A stretch of DNA of 64,000 nucleotides from RGIG9060 sp045645985 (GCA_045645985.1 JAZRJV010000044.1:9410-73409), one strand, 5' to 3'; counted from the stretch's first letter, positions 16,637 to 25,648 are shown. Numbers and translations: made by a program. The notes: generated by a model from the sequence alone, not told the origin.

Positions 16637-16711
16637 ACAATATTAACATTTCACACATAAAATCATACAAAACTTAATTTACGCGACACACACTTTTTCT
16701 CAAAAAAAAAA

Positions 16712-16750
16712 CGCCCAAGAACTTATCTTTTTGGATAAATATCTTGGGCG
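16712..16750 (-). terminator. Strong terminator of the 16788 lipoprotein gene
   Basis: CGCCCAAGA (16712-16720) pairs with TCTTGGGCG (16742-16750), with an additional inner TTATC/GATAA pairing. On the minus strand it is followed by a run of ten U's. On the plus strand it is followed by ATTTTATTT, so it may work in both directions. Confidence 0.85.
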
Positions 16751-16787
16751 ATTTTATTTGATAACTTGCTTTTGCAAGGATTTTTAC

Positions 16788-18710
16788 TTAACTGTTATAA
16801 ACCTTTTGATTATTAAATAATATTGTATTTAACAATTTGTTATTATTTTTTTCATCAAGGTTTAGTTTAGAAACCAACTTTGCCTTATTTGGATATTTAC
16901 CACTACTACCATATTCTATCCATTCATTTTTATTAGCAGCATCAATCCATTGTTGATTTGTTGCATAATAATCAGTTCCAAAAACCAAATCATTACCAAC
17001 ACGAACCGATGATGAAATAACTGCAGCAGCATTTTTAGCCTCAGTTGTTCTATATATAGTTTCTGCAAAAGGAGTACCGGCAGAAATACCAGAAGTAGAA
17101 ATTGAGCTATTAGCTATATCATTAGCAGATAAAGCAGAAACATCAAGTGAGAAACCTCCTGGAATAAGAGTATCAGAATTAACTTTTCTCAAAACAAGTC
17201 TACCTGAATCAACACTTGGTGTTCTTGATGGTGCATCACCAGCAAATTCAATAAGACCGATGCCGTGTGCTGAATCTGAGAAAGTAAAACCAGAAGCATC
17301 TTCATCAAAACGAACGTTTGTGAAAGTTCCTTGGAATATAGCAATTTCACCAGAAATATCTCCTTTAATATTTACATTCTTTAAATTACCACCAATTAAA
17401 AGAGCGGCATTAACATTAAGGTTGTAATAATTTCCTGTGTAATCACCGTTTGCATCGTAAGCGATTCCACCATTTGCGTTTAGGTAATCAAGTGCATCAA
17501 AGTAACCTGTTGAACCAATAACATCAGTTCCATTAAGTTTATCACTTGCTCCTAACTCATAATATTTTTCAAAAAATTTATCAATACCTGTACCATAAAG
17601 ATTTCCTGCTACTCCAAAAGTAGAAGATATTGAAGGTAAACTTTCTGCAGTTGCATTTTCTGGAGTAATTGCTTCAAAGAACGCTTTAAATTTAGATGTA
17701 TCTTCTGGATATTGTTCTAAATCCATTTCAAGACCTAAACGATCACCTTCTATTGTTGTTTTTCCTGCATCAGCAAAATCTATTTTTACACTTCCCGCTT
17801 TTACGGCGTCCAAAAGTGTTGTAAATTGTGTGTAGAGAGTTGCAATATTTACTGTTGTTGTGTCTAGGTATAATGTCATAGCCTTTCCGTTATAAATAGA
17901 AAGGTCAGAATTTATTTCAGAATCAAAAGTTGTGTAGTTAATAGTTGAAGAAAAAGCGGCCGCTTTTACAGTTATTTGAAAAGTACAAGTTAGAGAACTT
18001 CCATTTTCTGTAAATGTTAAAGTGATAGTTTTTGTTCCCTCTGTTGTCATATCAACTTCAGACAAACTTATCATGTTATTTGGATAAGTGATATCAACAT
18101 TTTTAGATTGAGTAGTCCAGTCGCTGTAAGTTTCTGTGTAAGTTGCAGTAATTTCAAGTCCAGTTGGGTCAAAACTTTCGTTTAGTGAATATATAGTTTT
18201 TATAGGAAGATTTTTTATAGAAATTGAATCAAGAGTTGTGTACATTACAGTTGGATTTTCAGGGTCTGGGTCAACAGGATCACTACTAGAAATATTTTCT
18301 TTTACCCAAACAGTAAATGAAAAATCAGGAAAATAATCGCCATCATTGTAAACTACAGAAATCAATTTTTCGCCCAATGTAGAAAAATCTGGCACAGTAA
18401 ATTCTAAGTTTTCATCAGGATAAGTGATATTGAGCGTTCGTAGTTTTGTAGTTTGGTCGCTGTAAGTATCTTTATAAACAAGTTTAAGTTCCAAACCAGT
18501 TGCATCAAAAGTTTCGTTTAACAAATATTCAGTTTTATTTGGCAATGATACAAATTCTGAAGAATAAAACGCAGAAGAAACAAGTGTAACTTCTGTTTCA
18601 TTTTGGTTATCAGCAGGATTTTCTACTCCACCATCTCCACAACTTGCAAAAATAAATAAAATAGCAAATACGGACATCATCACAAAGAATGATAAAATTC
18701 TATTTTTCAT
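16788..18710 (-). CDS. Lipoprotein with two bacterial Ig-like domains
   Basis: Start at ATG 18710 (640 residues), set by AGGAG 5 nt upstream. The signal peptide ends IFASC (lipobox). Two tandem Ig-like repeats follow (about residues 45-140 and 155-250), each with the pattern SLPNKTEYLLNETFDATGLE and TYSD..T, known from group-3 bacterial Ig-like domains. The remaining 380 residues have no recognised fold; they contain DYLNANGGIAYDANGDY and end near KLNLDEKNNN. Probably exposed on the envelope. It lies in the Rpn patch and has its own terminator. Confidence 0.75.
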   Translation of the reverse strand: MKNRILSFFVMMSVFAILFIFASCGDGGVENPADNQNETEVTLVSSAFYSSEFVSLPNKTEYLLNETFDATGLELKLVYKDTYSDQTTKLRTLNITYPDENLEFTVPDFSTLGEKLISVVYNDGDYFPDFSFTVWVKENISSSDPVDPDPENPTVMYTTLDSISIKNLPIKTIYSLNESFDPTGLEITATYTETYSDWTTQSKNVDITYPNNMISLSEVDMTTEGTKTITLTFTENGSSLTCTFQITVKAAAFSSTINYTTFDSEINSDLSIYNGKAMTLYLDTTTVNIATLYTQFTTLLDAVKAGSVKIDFADAGKTTIEGDRLGLEMDLEQYPEDTSKFKAFFEAITPENATAESLPSISSTFGVAGNLYGTGIDKFFEKYYELGASDKLNGTDVIGSTGYFDALDYLNANGGIAYDANGDYTGNYYNLNVNAALLIGGNLKNVNIKGDISGEIAIFQGTFTNVRFDEDASGFTFSDSAHGIGLIEFAGDAPSRTPSVDSGRLVLRKVNSDTLIPGGFSLDVSALSANDIANSSISTSGISAGTPFAETIYRTTEAKNAAAVISSSVRVGNDLVFGTDYYATNQQWIDAANKNEWIEYGSSGKYPNKAKLVSKLNLDEKNNNKLLNTILFNNQKVYNS

Positions 18711-18836
18711 AAAATCTCCTATAAAAATTATATACAAATATATCGATTAAATTTTATCATACTACGAACAAAACTTCTAGTGAAATTATTGAATGAAACA
18801 GAGAATTGTATAATGCTGGTAAATTTTATAACAAAG

Positions 18837-18865
18837 TAGACGAGAAATCAAAACTTAGATATAAT
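18837..18865 (+). promoter_or_regulatory. rsmD promoter, predicted leaderless transcript
   Basis: TAGACG (18837-18842), 17-nt spacer, perfect TATAAT (18860-18865), then 6 nt to the rsmD ATG at 18872. The start of transcription should fall at about the start codon. Confidence 0.55.
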
Positions 18866-18871
18866 ATAGAA

Positions 18872-19405
18872 ATGCGAATAACAGGTGGAATTTTAAAAGG
18901 TAGAAATATTAAATGTCCAGATGGAATAATTAGACCAGCTATGGACAAGATGAAAGAATCAGTTTTTTCAATTTTAAATGATATTACAGATTTATCATTT
19001 TTGGATTTATTTTCAGGCTCAGGCAGTATCGCTTTAGAAGCTTCTTCAAGAGGTGCAAATCCTGTAACATTGGTTGAAAAAGATAGAATCAAAATCGATA
19101 CAGTTTTGGAAAATGTTTCTATTGCTCCAAATAAAATTAATTGCAAATTTATGGCAGTTGAATTATTTTTAAAGAGAAACAAAGAACAGTTTGATTTAAT
19201 TTTTTGCGATCCACCCTTCCCTTACAATTTTCATGAAGATTTGGTTGGAATGTGTTACAAATACAATGCTTTAAAGCCTACTGGAACACTGATGATTCAT
19301 CGACCAAGTGAGAAAAAACTTCCTGAAAAAATTGAAGGATTAACTCGTGTTGACCAAAGAATTTTTGGGCGTTCCATTGTAGATTTTTATAAAATAATTA
19401 CTTGA
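18872..19405 (+). CDS. rsmD: 16S rRNA (guanine966-N2)-methyltransferase
   Basis: Start at ATG 18872 (177 residues, MRITGGILKGRNIKCPDG), matching the family N-terminus. An upstream in-frame TTG would add 22 unlike residues. SAM-binding motif I is DLFSGSGSIALEA and the catalytic motif is CDPPFPY. The enzyme methylates G966 of 16S rRNA during 30S assembly. No ribosome-binding site is seen, and a TATAAT lies 6 nt upstream, so the message may be leaderless. Confidence 0.94.
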   Translation: MRITGGILKGRNIKCPDGIIRPAMDKMKESVFSILNDITDLSFLDLFSGSGSIALEASSRGANPVTLVEKDRIKIDTVLENVSIAPNKINCKFMAVELFLKRNKEQFDLIFCDPPFPYNFHEDLVGMCYKYNALKPTGTLMIHRPSEKKLPEKIEGLTRVDQRIFGRSIVDFYKIIT

Positions 19406-19429
19406 CTATTTGAATAAATCAAGTAAAAT
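19402..19429 (+). promoter_or_regulatory. Promoter for the 19452 gene and the TPR gene
   Basis: TTGACT (19402-19407), overlapping the rsmD stop, 16-nt spacer, TAAAAT (19424-19429). Transcription should begin near 19436, downstream of a possible TTG start at 19410, which favours the ATG at 19452. Confidence 0.55.
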
Positions 19430-19451
19430 TATAGTAAGCGGTTTAATAAAA

Positions 19452-19799
19452 ATGAACGAAGAAATGAAAAATAAAATGAACCAAGTTATTGAAAATCAAG
19501 GATTCATTAAAGTTACTGATTCACCAGTCTCTAATCTAACTTCTGAACAAAAAGCTATATTAAATCGCAAAGGGAATGTGTTATTCAATCAGGGTGATGT
19601 TGAATCTGCAAGAAGGTTGTTTATCACAACTGGATATTCAGATGGACTAACTCGGGTTGGTGATTATTATGCACAAAATACCCAAAAAGAGTTACAGGCT
19701 TTAAAACTGTACTGGCTAGCACATAACAAAAGAAAATCAGAACCGATTATTCAAAAACTTGCTACCATTATAAAACTATTAATTAATAACAAGGAATGA
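19452..19799 (+). CDS. Conserved small protein upstream of the TPR gene
   Basis: Start at ATG 19452 (115 residues, MNEEMKNKMNQVIENQGF), because the predicted transcript begins after the alternative TTG at 19410. It is helical, with EQKAILNRKGNVLFNQGDVESARRLF, resembling one TPR-like helix pair. It is soluble, without a signal peptide. It ends 4 nt before the TPR gene and is presumably cotranscribed and functionally linked to it. Specific function unknown. Confidence 0.7.
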   Translation: MNEEMKNKMNQVIENQGFIKVTDSPVSNLTSEQKAILNRKGNVLFNQGDVESARRLFITTGYSDGLTRVGDYYAQNTQKELQALKLYWLAHNKRKSEPIIQKLATIIKLLINNKE

Positions 19800-19803
19800 A
19801 AAA

Positions 19804-20979
19804 ATGGAAGATTTACTATCAACACCTGCTTTCGATGAAAATTTTATGGGATTAGGCAATAATTTGCCAACAGAAATTGATCCAATAACACAGCAGATTT
19901 CAGAATTATCAAAAAAAGGATATCAATTATTAAAAGAAAATGATATTGAAGGTGCAGAAACTGCATTTAAAGAAATTCTTACAATCGAAGACAATAATAA
20001 CTATGCTCTTGTAGGTTTGGGAGATTCTGCAAGAAAACAAAATAATTTTAAAGCCGCTATCGATCATTATTCAAAATGTTTGGCATTTCATCCTGGAAAT
20101 AATTATGCACTTTTTGGTTTAGCAGATTGTTACAAAGCATTAAATCAATATCATCGTGCTATTGAAATTTGGGAACAATATCTAGTTCACGATGACAGAA
20201 ATATCACAGTTTTAACTAGAGTTGCTGATGCTTACAGAAAAATTCGTGATTTTAAAAAGTCAAAGCAACTTTATTTAAGAGTTTTAGATATGGAAGAAAA
20301 CAATGCCTATGCTTTGATTGGTTTAGGACATCTTCATTATGATTTTAAAGAATATCGTGATGCTCTTTACTATTGGACAAGAATGTTGGATTTAACAGAT
20401 ATTCAAGTTGATATTCGTGTTTTAACATCTATCGGAAACTGTCACAGAAAATTAAAAACTTTTGAAAAAGGTGTTCCATATTTTGAAAGAGCATTGGCAA
20501 TGGATCCTAAAAACTTCTATGCCCTATTCGGTCTTGCAGATTGTTATCGTGGAATGAATCAACAATATCGTTCTGTAGAATATTGGAATAAAATCTTGGC
20601 ACTTGATCCAAACAACAAAGTTATTCTCACTCGTGCAGGTGATGCTTACAGAAATACAGGCGATTACGAATTAGCTCAAGAATATTATAACAAAGCATTA
20701 AATATTGAATTTGACATTTACGCTGTTTTAGGACTTGCTCTTATCAGCAAAGGTCTTGGAAAATACGAAGAAGCAATTTCAAGCCTTACAAGATTAAAAC
20801 AGGCAGATCCTAAAAACTACAGACTTTATATTGATTTGGCAGATTGTTACTTAAAATTAAATCAAAAACAAAATGCTATTGATATTTTGCATGAATTCCA
20901 AAGATTAGGAATAAAATCTCAAGCAGTTAATGAAATGCTTGAAAAAATTCAAAATACTGGACATCCTTTTAGTTTATAA
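19804..20979 (+). CDS. Tetratricopeptide-repeat protein
   Basis: This 391-residue protein has about ten 34-residue TPR units from residue 30 to the end. Examples are NNYALVGLGDSARKQNNFKA, NNYALFGLADCYKALNQYHR and KNFYALFGLADCYRGMNQQY. It has no signal peptide or membrane segment, so it is a cytoplasmic scaffold. An AAGGAATG site precedes the ATG. It lies between the 115-residue protein and rlmN. The binding partner is unknown. Confidence 0.9.
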   Translation: MEDLLSTPAFDENFMGLGNNLPTEIDPITQQISELSKKGYQLLKENDIEGAETAFKEILTIEDNNNYALVGLGDSARKQNNFKAAIDHYSKCLAFHPGNNYALFGLADCYKALNQYHRAIEIWEQYLVHDDRNITVLTRVADAYRKIRDFKKSKQLYLRVLDMEENNAYALIGLGHLHYDFKEYRDALYYWTRMLDLTDIQVDIRVLTSIGNCHRKLKTFEKGVPYFERALAMDPKNFYALFGLADCYRGMNQQYRSVEYWNKILALDPNNKVILTRAGDAYRNTGDYELAQEYYNKALNIEFDIYAVLGLALISKGLGKYEEAISSLTRLKQADPKNYRLYIDLADCYLKLNQKQNAIDILHEFQRLGIKSQAVNEMLEKIQNTGHPFSL

Positions 20980-20997
20980 GGTTAAAAAGGACGGTAT

Positions 20998-22029
20998 ATG
21001 CAAAATTCTGACTCATTGATTGCTATTGCAGGTTTGAATTGTTCTGAATTGATTGAAGTTTTTGATTTAAAACAAAAATTTAGAGCAAAACAAATTTTCA
21101 AGTGGATTGCTGACGGAGCAAAATCATTTGATGAAATGACAAATCTTCCTGAACAAATGAGAAAAGAACTTTCAGAAAAAGCCGTCCTTCGTTCTTCACA
21201 AATTACACAAAAATTAGTTGATCCCGATGGTACTGTAAAATTGCAATTAACTTTACAAGACGGTTCTTGCGTAGAAACAGTTTTGCTTTTAGACGGAAAA
21301 GGCAGAAAAACCGCTTGTGTTTCTTGTCAAGTTGGATGTGCAATGGGTTGTGCTTTCTGTAAAACAGGAACTTTAGGTTTTTCAAGAAATCTAACTGCAA
21401 GTGAAATCGTAGAACAGTTTTTATATCTTGAAGACGAATGTGAAAAATTAGATAATATCGTTTTTATGGGCATGGGCGAACCAATGCTCAATTTAGGAGC
21501 TATTCGAAAAGCTATCGAAGTTTTAACTTCCCCAGAAGGACGAAATTTATCGCCAAGAAGAATCACACTATCAACTTGTGGCGTAATAAAAGGAATTTAC
21601 GATTTAGCAGATAATGGTCCAAAAATTCGATTAGCAGTTTCTCTTACAACAGCAAATCCAGAATTGCGGGAAAAACTAATGCCAATTTCAAAATCCAATC
21701 CACTTGGAGAACTAAAAAAAGCTATCACCTACTTTATCGAAAAAACAGGCAAACGCTGTACTTTAGAAGCCGCTTTGATTGGAAAAACTAATACCGACAA
21801 AGAATCTGCAAAAAAATTAATTGATTTTGCAAAAGATATGGATGTTCATATCAATTTAATTCCATGGAATCCTATCAAAGAATTACCTTTGGAAGAACCA
21901 TCAAAAAATGAATGTTACAGATTTTACAATATGCTAGAAGAAGCTGGTTTAAAAGTTACCATACGAACACGAAAAGGTGAAAAAATCGGTGGAGCTTGTG
22001 GACAACTTGGAAAAGTAAACACAAAATAA
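20998..22029 (+). CDS. rlmN: 23S rRNA / tRNA (adenine-C2)-methyltransferase RlmN
   Basis: This 343-residue radical-SAM enzyme methylates A2503 of 23S rRNA and A37 of some tRNAs. The 4Fe-4S cluster motif is CAMGCAFC (Cx3Cx2C). GMGEPMLN is the SAM-binding motif. TRKGEKIGGACGQLG at the C-terminus carries the catalytic Cys. An AAAGGACGG site precedes the ATG. A palindrome-rich gap of nearly 700 nt follows. Confidence 0.96.
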   Translation: MQNSDSLIAIAGLNCSELIEVFDLKQKFRAKQIFKWIADGAKSFDEMTNLPEQMRKELSEKAVLRSSQITQKLVDPDGTVKLQLTLQDGSCVETVLLLDGKGRKTACVSCQVGCAMGCAFCKTGTLGFSRNLTASEIVEQFLYLEDECEKLDNIVFMGMGEPMLNLGAIRKAIEVLTSPEGRNLSPRRITLSTCGVIKGIYDLADNGPKIRLAVSLTTANPELREKLMPISKSNPLGELKKAITYFIEKTGKRCTLEAALIGKTNTDKESAKKLIDFAKDMDVHINLIPWNPIKELPLEEPSKNECYRFYNMLEEAGLKVTIRTRKGEKIGGACGQLGKVNTK

Positions 22030-22056
22030 AGCAAGACTCAAATTTTTAATCGTAAA

Positions 22057-22290
22057 ATTTGTACAAAAATCGCATATAAATTGTGTATTTAGATAAATTC
22101 GTACAAGAAAACACTCTCAGGGGGAAATGCCCATGCTCGTTAGTGCTGCGCTTTGCTTGCAAGGCTTTTAGTAAACCTTCGGTTTACAATCAAGTTTTGC
22201 TTCACAAAACTTGCGGCGTGTCATTTTCCCCTTGCGTGTTTTCTTCACCGATTAGTTAATTTACATTTTTTCTGCGATTTTTCACGGAAT
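22057..22290. repeat. Mosaic palindromic repeat, copy A1
   Basis: A large imperfect inverted repeat without a credible gene. The outer arm pair is AAAAATCGCA with TGCGATTTTT. An inner pair, AAGAAAACAC plus GGGG.AAATG, recurs inverted near 22212-22245. The core at 22136-22167 holds GTGCTGCGC and CTTGCAAGGCTT, shared with 42270-42302. Beside the core stand two perfect hairpins, GTAAACC/GGTTTAC (22171-22187) and CAAGTTTTG/CAAAACTTG (22191-22213). Confidence 0.7.
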
Positions 22291-22420
22291 TTGCTTTTAC
22301 ACATTGGTTCTTGTTTTGTTTTGAGTTAGTGCATAGAATGGGGCGAAATATAAATAAGCGAAATGTAAAAGGCATAAGCTAAAATTAACACAAATCCGCC
22401 AATTTTTCGCTTAACGAAAC

Positions 22421-22622
22421 AAGTTTGTGCTGTTTGCAAAGCAAACAGCTCGACTTTTTGTAAACAAAAACTCGAAATACTTTTTCTCTCGTAGAACGAA
22501 AAAAATTTGAAAAACTAAATAAGTGCAGAAAAAAACTGGCGTAGACGAAAAAGAACCAAACGAAGCATTGCAAGTGAAACGCAGCACCAGCGAGTTTGGG
22601 GATTTTTCGGCGAGAGCCAGTT
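22421..22622. repeat. Palindromic repeat, copy A2 (core inverted)
   Basis: It contains CTGTTTGC/GCAAACAG with a 3-nt loop (22430-22448), TTTTTGT/ACAAAAA (22455-22470) and a nested palindrome AACTGGC (22534-22540) / GCCAGTT (22616-22622) with CCAAAC/GTTTGG inside. Its core at 22563-22594 is the reverse complement of the A1 and C core with a few changes (CATTGCAAG, CGCAGCAC). The reading frames across it are by-products of the repeat. Confidence 0.65.
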
Positions 22623-22666
22623 TTCTTTTGGTAAATATTTTTTGCAAAATTTTGTAGAGATTTTTC

Positions 22667-22695
22667 TTGCCAGAATCCAATTTTCCTTATATAAT
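22667..22695 (+). promoter_or_regulatory. copZ-like gene promoter
   Basis: TTGCCA (22667-22672), 17-nt spacer, perfect TATAAT (22690-22695). The leader to the ATG at 22714 is about 12 nt and includes AAAGAGG. Confidence 0.7.
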
Positions 22696-22713
22696 ATAAG
22701 AAAGAGGTACAAC

Positions 22714-22923
22714 ATGGAAAGAAAAATTTATGTAGCTGGAATGTCATGTGATGCTTGTGAAAACAAAGTAAATGCTGCTGTTTCTGCAGTTGCTGGTGTT
22801 AACAGTTGCAAAGCAAATGCCATGAAAGCTCAAGTTTTAGTTGATTACGACGAATCTGTTGGTGGAATTGATGCTTCTATCGAAGCTGCTATTTCAAGTT
22901 GTGGATTTGACGTTTTAGGTTAA
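22714..22923 (+). CDS. Heavy-metal-associated (CopZ-like) chaperone
   Basis: This 69-residue single HMA domain has GMSCDACENKV near residue 9, the MxCxxC metal site. It would bind Cu(I) or a similar ion and pass it to a P-type ATPase, none of which is in the window. The start at 22714 follows from AAAGAGG upstream and the family length; longer in-frame extensions run into the repeat. It is monocistronic, between its own promoter and a terminator. Confidence 0.88.
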   Translation: MERKIYVAGMSCDACENKVNAAVSAVAGVNSCKANAMKAQVLVDYDESVGGIDASIEAAISSCGFDVLG

Positions 22924-22959
22924 TCAAAGCTTAAATTTCATTTTTGAAAAAATTAATAG

Positions 22960-23000
22960 AAAGCCGAAAATTCTGTACAAAAATACAAATTTTCGGCTTT
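22960..23000 (+). terminator. Terminator after the copZ-like gene
   Basis: AAAGCCGAAAATT (22960-22972) pairs perfectly with AATTTTCGGCTTT (22988-23000), 13 bp, followed by TTGG. It separates the copZ-like gene from the convergent lspA. Confidence 0.85.
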
Positions 23001-23040
23001 TTGGTTTCATATGATGATGTAAAAATTTCGATTAGTTCAA

Positions 23041-23634
23041 TTAAACTTCTTCTGAAGAGTCTTGTTTTTCTGAATTTTCGTTTTGAACAGAATTTGCAGT
23101 TTCTGTAGATTTTTCTTTTTTTTCGTCTGCTAAAAGTTTATCTTTTGCAAAGAAAATATCGTAAACGATAAAGATTAAAACTCCAAAAGTGATTGAGATG
23201 TCGGCAATATTCAAAATTCCTGTGCGTAAATTCCCAATTCCAAAGTTCATAAAGTCGATAACTCTAAAACTATTGAATAAGCGGTCCAAAAGGTTGCCTA
23301 ATCCTCCAGCAATTACAGAAGTAAATAAAACACATCTAAAAGTGTCTTTTTCTTTGAATAAGCACCAGTAAAGTCCCCAAAGACAAACTAAAATCGGAAT
23401 AATTGCCAAAAGAATATATTTGAGAACAATCGGAAAATTAGCTCCCATGCTCAAAAATGCACCTGTGTTTTCGGCATAAATCAATTTGAAAATTCCGCCT
23501 AAAAAACTCTTTGGTGGATTTCCTTTTAAAAATTCCACTGCAAGAATTTTTGTTAATCTATCTAAACCAAAATTTATTACAAAAGTGATGATAGTTACCA
23601 AAATGATTTTTTTTCTTTTTGAATCAAAAGACAT
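23041..23634 (-). CDS. lspA: Lipoprotein signal peptidase (signal peptidase II)
   Basis: This 197-residue inner-membrane aspartyl protease cleaves prolipoproteins before the lipidated Cys. It has four hydrophobic helices. GGLGNLLDRLF carries the first catalytic Asp and FGIGNLRTGILNIADIS the second. AENTGAFLSMG is also conserved. The final 35 residues are a charged, low-complexity cytoplasmic tail (EKKEKSTETANSVQNENSE), absent from most LspA. It fits the many lipoproteins in this window. Confidence 0.94.
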   Translation of the reverse strand: MSFDSKRKKIILVTIITFVINFGLDRLTKILAVEFLKGNPPKSFLGGIFKLIYAENTGAFLSMGANFPIVLKYILLAIIPILVCLWGLYWCLFKEKDTFRCVLFTSVIAGGLGNLLDRLFNSFRVIDFMNFGIGNLRTGILNIADISITFGVLIFIVYDIFFAKDKLLADEKKEKSTETANSVQNENSEKQDSSEEV

Positions 23635-23650
23635 AATAAAATTCCTTATA

Positions 23651-23698
23651 AAAAAAGAGCTGTTAAAGAGTAAAAATCACTTAAAACAGCCCTTTTTT
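23651..23698 (-). terminator. Terminator between leuD and lspA
   Basis: GCTGTT (23659-23664) pairs with AACAGC (23685-23690), extended by a poly-A/poly-T arm pair (23651-23657 with 23692-23698). On the minus strand it follows leuD and has a U-rich end. It lies just upstream of the lspA ribosome site. Confidence 0.7.
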
Positions 23699-23716
23699 AC
23701 TAAAATTTAGTTTTTA

Positions 23717-24250
23717 TTAATATTTTTTATCAGCGTATCCAATCCAGCCTTCGTTTTCTACGAGAGCTTTTTCAAATCCATCTAATCTAAAATGATAGCT
23801 TTTTGAAAGACTACCTGAAATCAATTTTACTTTTGCAGTTCCGTCATCATTCATAATGATATTACATTCTGTATCTTTGTCTGCAAAAGTATGGAACATA
23901 TCTTCGATGTCTTTTTTGTTAAGTTCGATAGCCATCATTCCGCAGTTATACATATTTTGTCTAAAAATACGAGCAAAGTTTACAGCTACAACTGCATTAA
24001 TTCCGTTTACTTCCAAAGCCCAAGGAGCATGTTCACGACTTGAACCACATCCAAAGTTTTCTCTTGTGATGATAATGCTTTTTCCTGGAATATCAGTTTT
24101 AGAATTAAAACCGTCCATTTTCAAATCTTCAAGAAGATAAGGTTTTAATGCTTGTTTACTGATTTCTGTTAAGTATTTTGCAGGGATAATTTCGTCTGTG
24201 TTAATATCTGAACGATCTAAAAATAGAACTTTTCCACCAAATTGTTTCAT
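23717..24250 (-). CDS. leuD: 3-isopropylmalate dehydratase small subunit
   Basis: This 177-residue swivel domain of the aconitase superfamily starts GKVLFLDRSDINTDEIIPAKYL. FGCGSSREHAPWAL (about residues 67-80) is the substrate-binding signature. The length matches the short, two-subunit type, which includes isopropylmalate isomerase and homoaconitase-like enzymes. The start overlaps the leuC stop (TAATG). No other leucine gene is in the window, so the exact substrate is not proved. Confidence 0.88.
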   Translation of the reverse strand: MKQFGGKVLFLDRSDINTDEIIPAKYLTEISKQALKPYLLEDLKMDGFNSKTDIPGKSIIITRENFGCGSSREHAPWALEVNGINAVVAVNFARIFRQNMYNCGMMAIELNKKDIEDMFHTFADKDTECNIIMNDDGTAKVKLISGSLSKSYHFRLDGFEKALVENEGWIGYADKKY

Positions 24251-25545
24251 TAGTTGTTTCCTTTATAAAGAGATGAATTTGTTATTGTTCCAGCGATAGC
24301 AGTTGCAGCAGCAGATGCTGGACTCATAAGGTGAACCATACCGCCCTTACCCATTCGTCCGTTGAAGTTTCGGTTTGTAGTTGATGCACAAACTTCTTTT
24401 TCAGCAAGAACACCGTTACTCATTCCAAGACAAGCACCACAAGTTGGATTTGTTACACAGAATCCTGCTTCCATAAAAATATCGATGATTCCTTCTTTTA
24501 ATGCTTGTTTGTAAACGCCAGGAGTTGCTGGAGAAAGGATTCCTCGAACTCCGTCAGCAATTTTTTTGCCTTTGAGAACTTCGGCTGCAACGCGTAAATC
24601 TTCGATTCTTCCGTTTGTACATGAACCGATATAAACTTGGTCAACTTTAGTTCCTGCAAATTCTGAAACAGGTTTTACTTGGTCTGGTTTGTAGTTGAAA
24701 GTTGCCATTGGAGAAAGATTTGATAAATCAAAAGTATAAACTTTTTCATATTCAGCATCTTCATCACTTGTCCATTTTGAATATTCTTTTAACGCATCTT
24801 CTTTTGAAGCAAAATCATCTTTGATAAATGGCCACAAATATTCAACTGTTGTCATATCTGGCATACAGATTCCTGATGTTCCACCAGCTTCGATTGCCAT
24901 ATTACAAAGTGTCATACGAGCTTCCATAGACATTGCATCAACGATAGGACCTGTAAATTCCATTACACAGTTTGTAGCACCATTTACACCAATTTGCCCG
25001 ATAATGAACAAAATTACATCTTTTGCGTAAACACCTTCTGGAAGTGTTCCGTTAAGTACAAATTTGATAGTTTTAGGTTCTTTGAAAGAACAAACTCCTT
25101 TTAAGATACCAACTTCAAGGTCAGTTGTTCCAACACCTGCGGCAAAAGCACCGAAAGCTCCGTGTGTACAAGTGTGGCTATCACCCATAATGATAGTAAA
25201 TCCAGGACGAACAAATCCTTTTTCTGGGAAGATAGCATGACAAACACCGTTTGCACCGATATCGAAAAAGTCCTTAATATTATTTCTTCTTGCCCAATCG
25301 CGTAAAATTTTACTTTGAGTTGCTGTTTTTGAATCTTTTGAAGGAGTTACATGGTCGATAACAGCCTTAATTTTTGTAGGGTCAAAAACTCTATCCATGT
25401 TGCGTTCCATAAGGTCTGTAATAGCAACTGGAGTTGTAATTTCATGACAGAAAACTCTGTCAAGTTTCAAAACCCAAGTATCATCAAAAGGTTTTTCTAC
25501 AACATGGGATTCAAAAATCTTTTGTGCAATAGTTTTTTTACTCAT
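24250..25545 (-). CDS. leuC: 3-isopropylmalate dehydratase large subunit
   Basis: This 431-residue catalytic subunit holds the 4Fe-4S cluster. Cysteines are seen in YIGSCTNGR and CVTNPTCGACLG. GDSHTCTHGAFGAFAAGVGTT is the conserved substrate region. The 431-residue length matches the shorter archaeal-type LeuC, as in many anaerobes. A GAGG site precedes the ATG and a strong promoter lies at 25580-25608. It forms a two-gene operon with leuD. Confidence 0.9.
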   Translation of the reverse strand: MSKKTIAQKIFESHVVEKPFDDTWVLKLDRVFCHEITTPVAITDLMERNMDRVFDPTKIKAVIDHVTPSKDSKTATQSKILRDWARRNNIKDFFDIGANGVCHAIFPEKGFVRPGFTIIMGDSHTCTHGAFGAFAAGVGTTDLEVGILKGVCSFKEPKTIKFVLNGTLPEGVYAKDVILFIIGQIGVNGATNCVMEFTGPIVDAMSMEARMTLCNMAIEAGGTSGICMPDMTTVEYLWPFIKDDFASKEDALKEYSKWTSDEDAEYEKVYTFDLSNLSPMATFNYKPDQVKPVSEFAGTKVDQVYIGSCTNGRIEDLRVAAEVLKGKKIADGVRGILSPATPGVYKQALKEGIIDIFMEAGFCVTNPTCGACLGMSNGVLAEKEVCASTTNRNFNGRMGKGGMVHLMSPASAAATAIAGTITNSSLYKGNN

Positions 25546-25579
25546 ATTTTCCTCAATAAAAATTAAAAAATTATTACTA

Positions 25580-25608
25580 ATTATACTACAAAAACGGTGA
25601 TTTTACAA
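25580..25608 (-). promoter_or_regulatory. leuCD promoter
   Basis: On the minus strand TTGTAA (25603-25608), 17-nt spacer, perfect TATAAT (25580-25585). The leader of about 28 nt is too short for attenuation by a leader peptide. Confidence 0.7.
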
Positions 25609-25648
25609 GTAAGTAAATAGAAAAGAAAATTTATATTAAAACACATTT

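Noticed and set aside
22385..22747. Several overlapping reverse-strand frames upstream of the copZ-like gene
   Set aside because: They span the A2 palindromes, contain Phe/Leu/Cys-rich nonsense, and overlap a good promoter and the copZ-like start. Explained by the repeat.
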